A stretch of 6,037 nt of DNA, taken from positions 1-6,037 of the forward strand of contig JAGAZG010000222.1 in NCBI GenBank assembly GCA_017940105.1. The letters run 5' to 3'. Both the position numbers and the translations under genes were made by a program. Positions 5,046 to 6,037 of this stretch are shown in pieces; position 1 is the stretch's first letter, and each line of letters opens with the position of its first letter. The notes beneath the pieces were generated by a model. It did no database searches, had not been told where the DNA came from, and was given only the letters and a program-made list of their open reading frames with translations. The DNA comes from Mailhella sp. (GTDB lineage Bacteria > Desulfobacterota > Desulfovibrionia > Desulfovibrionales > Desulfovibrionaceae).

Positions 5046-5440
5046 GCAGTCATAGAAAGTGCACAAGCATCCATGCCTGTTCATCTGATGCTTGGGAAGA
5101 GACTGCTCCCTCCTTTGCAAAACGGACGCGGCGCTTACCCCGGATTCAGGCCTGGCGGCGGCCTTTTAGAGCGCTTTCAGGAAATATTGAGGCTATTGCT
5201 CTGAAAAGCTGTACGAACTCATAGTCTCCATGCGCCAGCCATTTCGGTTAGCGCCGTAAGTGAAGGCTGCCTGCGTGCCCCTGGTGGAAGCGGCTGCGCC
5301 GCTTTAACAATCCGGGCTGCCCATGGCTGGCGAAACAGCCTTGCTTCCGGCAAAACGGTCCCGGGCATTTTTGAAAAAGCTCCAGGCCTGAAGACCGGAG
5401 TGGGGGATTGAACCAGAAGCAGAAATAACGATAAAAAACG
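5046..5440. other. Gene-free stretch between ffs and tRNA-Leu, with several inverted repeats
   Basis: I see no credible coding region here; frames on both strands lack ribosome binding sites and recognisable protein features. It contains a perfect 8-bp inverted repeat, CAAGCATC (5064-5071) with GATGCTTG (5087-5094). Overlapping hairpins occur around 5164-5210, a perfect 7-bp hairpin AAGCGGC-TGC-GCCGCTT lies at 5288-5304, and GGCTG-GCGAAA-CAGCC lies near 5326-5341. These could be parts of an unrecognised RNA, decayed sequence or ordinary spacer. No known RNA family was recognised. Confidence 0.4.
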
Positions 5441-5441
5441 C

Positions 5442-5468
5442 TTGCCAGGACGGATTCTTTGGTATATG
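5442..5468 (+). promoter_or_regulatory. Weak candidate promoter of tRNA-Leu
   Basis: TTGCCA (5442-5447) and TATATG (5463-5468) lie 15 bp apart, 11 bases before the tRNA 5' end, with an A-rich tract (5431-5438) just upstream. The position suits a stable-RNA promoter, but the spacing is short and the -10 is poor. Confidence 0.4.
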
Positions 5469-5479
5469 CCTTTTCACGT

Positions 5480-5564
5480 GCCCAGATGGTGGAATTGGTA
5501 GACACGCTATCTTGAGGTGGTAGTGCCAACTGGCGTGGGAGTTCGAGTCTCCCTCTGGGCACCA
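5480..5564 (+). tRNA. tRNA-Leu, anticodon GAG
   Basis: A complete 85-base class II tRNA reading CUC and CUU leucine codons. The acceptor stem GCCCAGA (5480-5486) pairs perfectly with TCTGGGC (5554-5560), followed by discriminator A and an encoded CCA. The anticodon stem CTATC/GGTAG encloses loop TTGAGGT with GAG at 5514-5516. The long variable arm TGCC-AACT-GGCG is typical of leucine tRNAs, and discriminator A73 fits LeuRS recognition. The T arm GGGAG-TTCGAGT-CTCCC is perfect. It appears to be a single-gene transcription unit ending at the terminator near 5619-5652. No duplicated 3' end that would mark an integrated element is visible in this window. Confidence 0.97.
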
Positions 5565-5618
5565 TCGGTTTTTGTTTTATTAGAGCGGAAACGATGCAAC
5601 TTTTTACAATATGTTTCT

Positions 5619-5652
5619 AAGCCTGAATAGTTCCGCTATTCAGGCTTTTTTT
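5619..5652 (+). terminator. Strong intrinsic terminator downstream of tRNA-Leu
   Basis: AAGCCTGAATAG (5619-5630) pairs perfectly over 12 bp with CTATTCAGGCTT (5636-5647) around loop TTCCG, followed by a run of seven T (5646-5652). It ends the tRNA-Leu transcript. The A-run on the complementary side is short, so activity on the minus strand is less likely. The 54 bases between tRNA and terminator are T- and A-rich and hold no gene. Confidence 0.93.
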
Positions 5653-5780
5653 GATGGTTCCCGGCATCATGGCTTGACTGCTGCAAGGTTGTCGCTGGCT
5701 GAGACGTCCCATGTTGCAGCCGTCTGCCAGGGCGCTTCAGAGTTTTGCCTGAAAAATAACGAATTCAACAGGGGTAGGAT

Positions 5781-6037
5781 ATGAACAAGCTTGCAGTTTG
5801 CCTTGTTTTGCTTGTTATGCTGGCCGCGCCTGCATACGGTGAGGCTGCCGGAAAAAACAGGGGGACGGCACAGGATGTGACCGTGAGCGAAGGGGAAGGA
5901 AGTCTTGCCGGGGTATCGTCTTATGAAGTATTTGCCGCCGATGAGTCCGAATACCGGACCAGTGTCGTGCTGTCAGCATCGCGCGCTGTAAGGGATTTCA
6001 GGATACTTGCCCTCAGCTTTAAAGATATGGGAAATGA
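5781..6037 (+). CDS. Secreted protein of unknown function, N-terminal part
   Basis: An open frame of 85 complete codons running off the right edge. It starts at ATG 5781, preceded by AGGGG and AGGA within about twelve bases. The first residues, MNKLAVCLVLLVMLAAPAYG, form a clear Sec signal peptide with a likely signal peptidase I site after AYG (residue 20). No lipobox Cys is seen. The mature part begins EAAGKNRGT and has an acidic, low-complexity stretch (about 27-42), then a more ordered region (SSYEVF, YRTSVVLSASRAVRDFRILA) that looks like the start of a folded beta-rich domain. I do not recognise the family. It is expected in the periplasm or outside the cell. No convincing promoter was found in the 128 bases after the tRNA terminator, although that gap contains inverted repeats. 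Confidence 0.8.
   Translation, partial: MNKLAVCLVLLVMLAAPAYGEAAGKNRGTAQDVTVSEGEGSLAGVSSYEVFAADESEYRTSVVLSASRAVRDFRILALSFKDMGN

Noticed and set aside
4895..5224. Plus-strand 109-residue open frame across the ffs region
   Set aside because: It is antisense to the SRP RNA, starts inside the ffs terminator stem and has no ribosome binding site.
5275..5304. GTGCCC...TGGTGGAA resembling the start of the tRNA-Leu gene
   Set aside because: The similarity stops after about 16 bases, and no acceptor, anticodon or T-arm partner follows. It is probably coincidence and not a tRNA remnant.
5396..5422. GGGGGATTGAACC resembling the reverse complement of a tRNA T arm
   Set aside because: The flanking bases do not form a T stem on either strand, and no acceptor stem is found.
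5248..5565. Minus-strand 105-residue open frame starting MVPRGRLELPRQLA
   Set aside because: Its first third is the reverse complement of the tRNA-Leu gene, a familiar annotation artefact. The rest has no ribosome binding site or protein-like features.
5480..5780. tRNA-Leu as an integration site for a mobile element
   Set aside because: No duplicated tRNA 3' end, integrase or compositional break is visible in the window.

Overview
The window looks like chromosomal DNA from a Gram-negative, diderm bacterium of moderate to fairly high G+C. Three features support this: a tripartite RND efflux system with an outer-membrane factor, lipoproteins carrying Lol-type sorting residues, and a short (about 85 nt) 4.5S-type SRP RNA. 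The general flavour recalls Desulfovibrio-like Desulfobacterota, but this is only an impression; nothing in the window fixes the taxon.

Region 1 (1-3002, minus strand) is an efflux operon transcribed right to left. The order is outer-membrane factor (1593-3002), periplasmic adaptor (283-1551), then the inner-membrane RND pump, of which only the first 94 residues lie in the window (1-283). The adaptor stop and pump start overlap as TAATG. Together the three products would span both membranes and export drugs or other toxic amphiphiles.

Region 2 (3003-3211) is a compact divergent control region. A promoter for the efflux operon (minus) and a promoter for a LysR-type regulator (plus) are superimposed, each with 17-bp spacing. 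A perfect 14-bp palindrome lies just upstream of the efflux -35 and just downstream of the predicted regulator transcription start. This is the arrangement expected if the regulator activates the pump and represses itself. The predicted efflux leader is about 115 nt and rich in inverted repeats.

Region 3 (3212-4120, plus) is the LysR-type regulator. It converges on an NlpC/P60 (C40) cell-wall peptidase lipoprotein on the minus strand (4175-4768).

Region 4 (4872-5028, minus) is the SRP RNA gene ffs, with a TTGACA promoter and a strong intrinsic terminator. About 450 bases without a supported gene follow, containing several inverted repeats.

Region 5 (5442-5652, plus) is a tRNA-Leu(GAG) gene with encoded CCA and a strong downstream terminator. 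The window ends inside a secreted protein of unknown function that starts at 5781.

I see no mobile element, CRISPR array, toxin-antitoxin pair or defence island. The parts most worth a second look are the superimposed divergent promoters with their palindrome, the structured efflux leader, the extra N-terminal segment of the adaptor, and the inverted-repeat-rich stretch between ffs and the tRNA.
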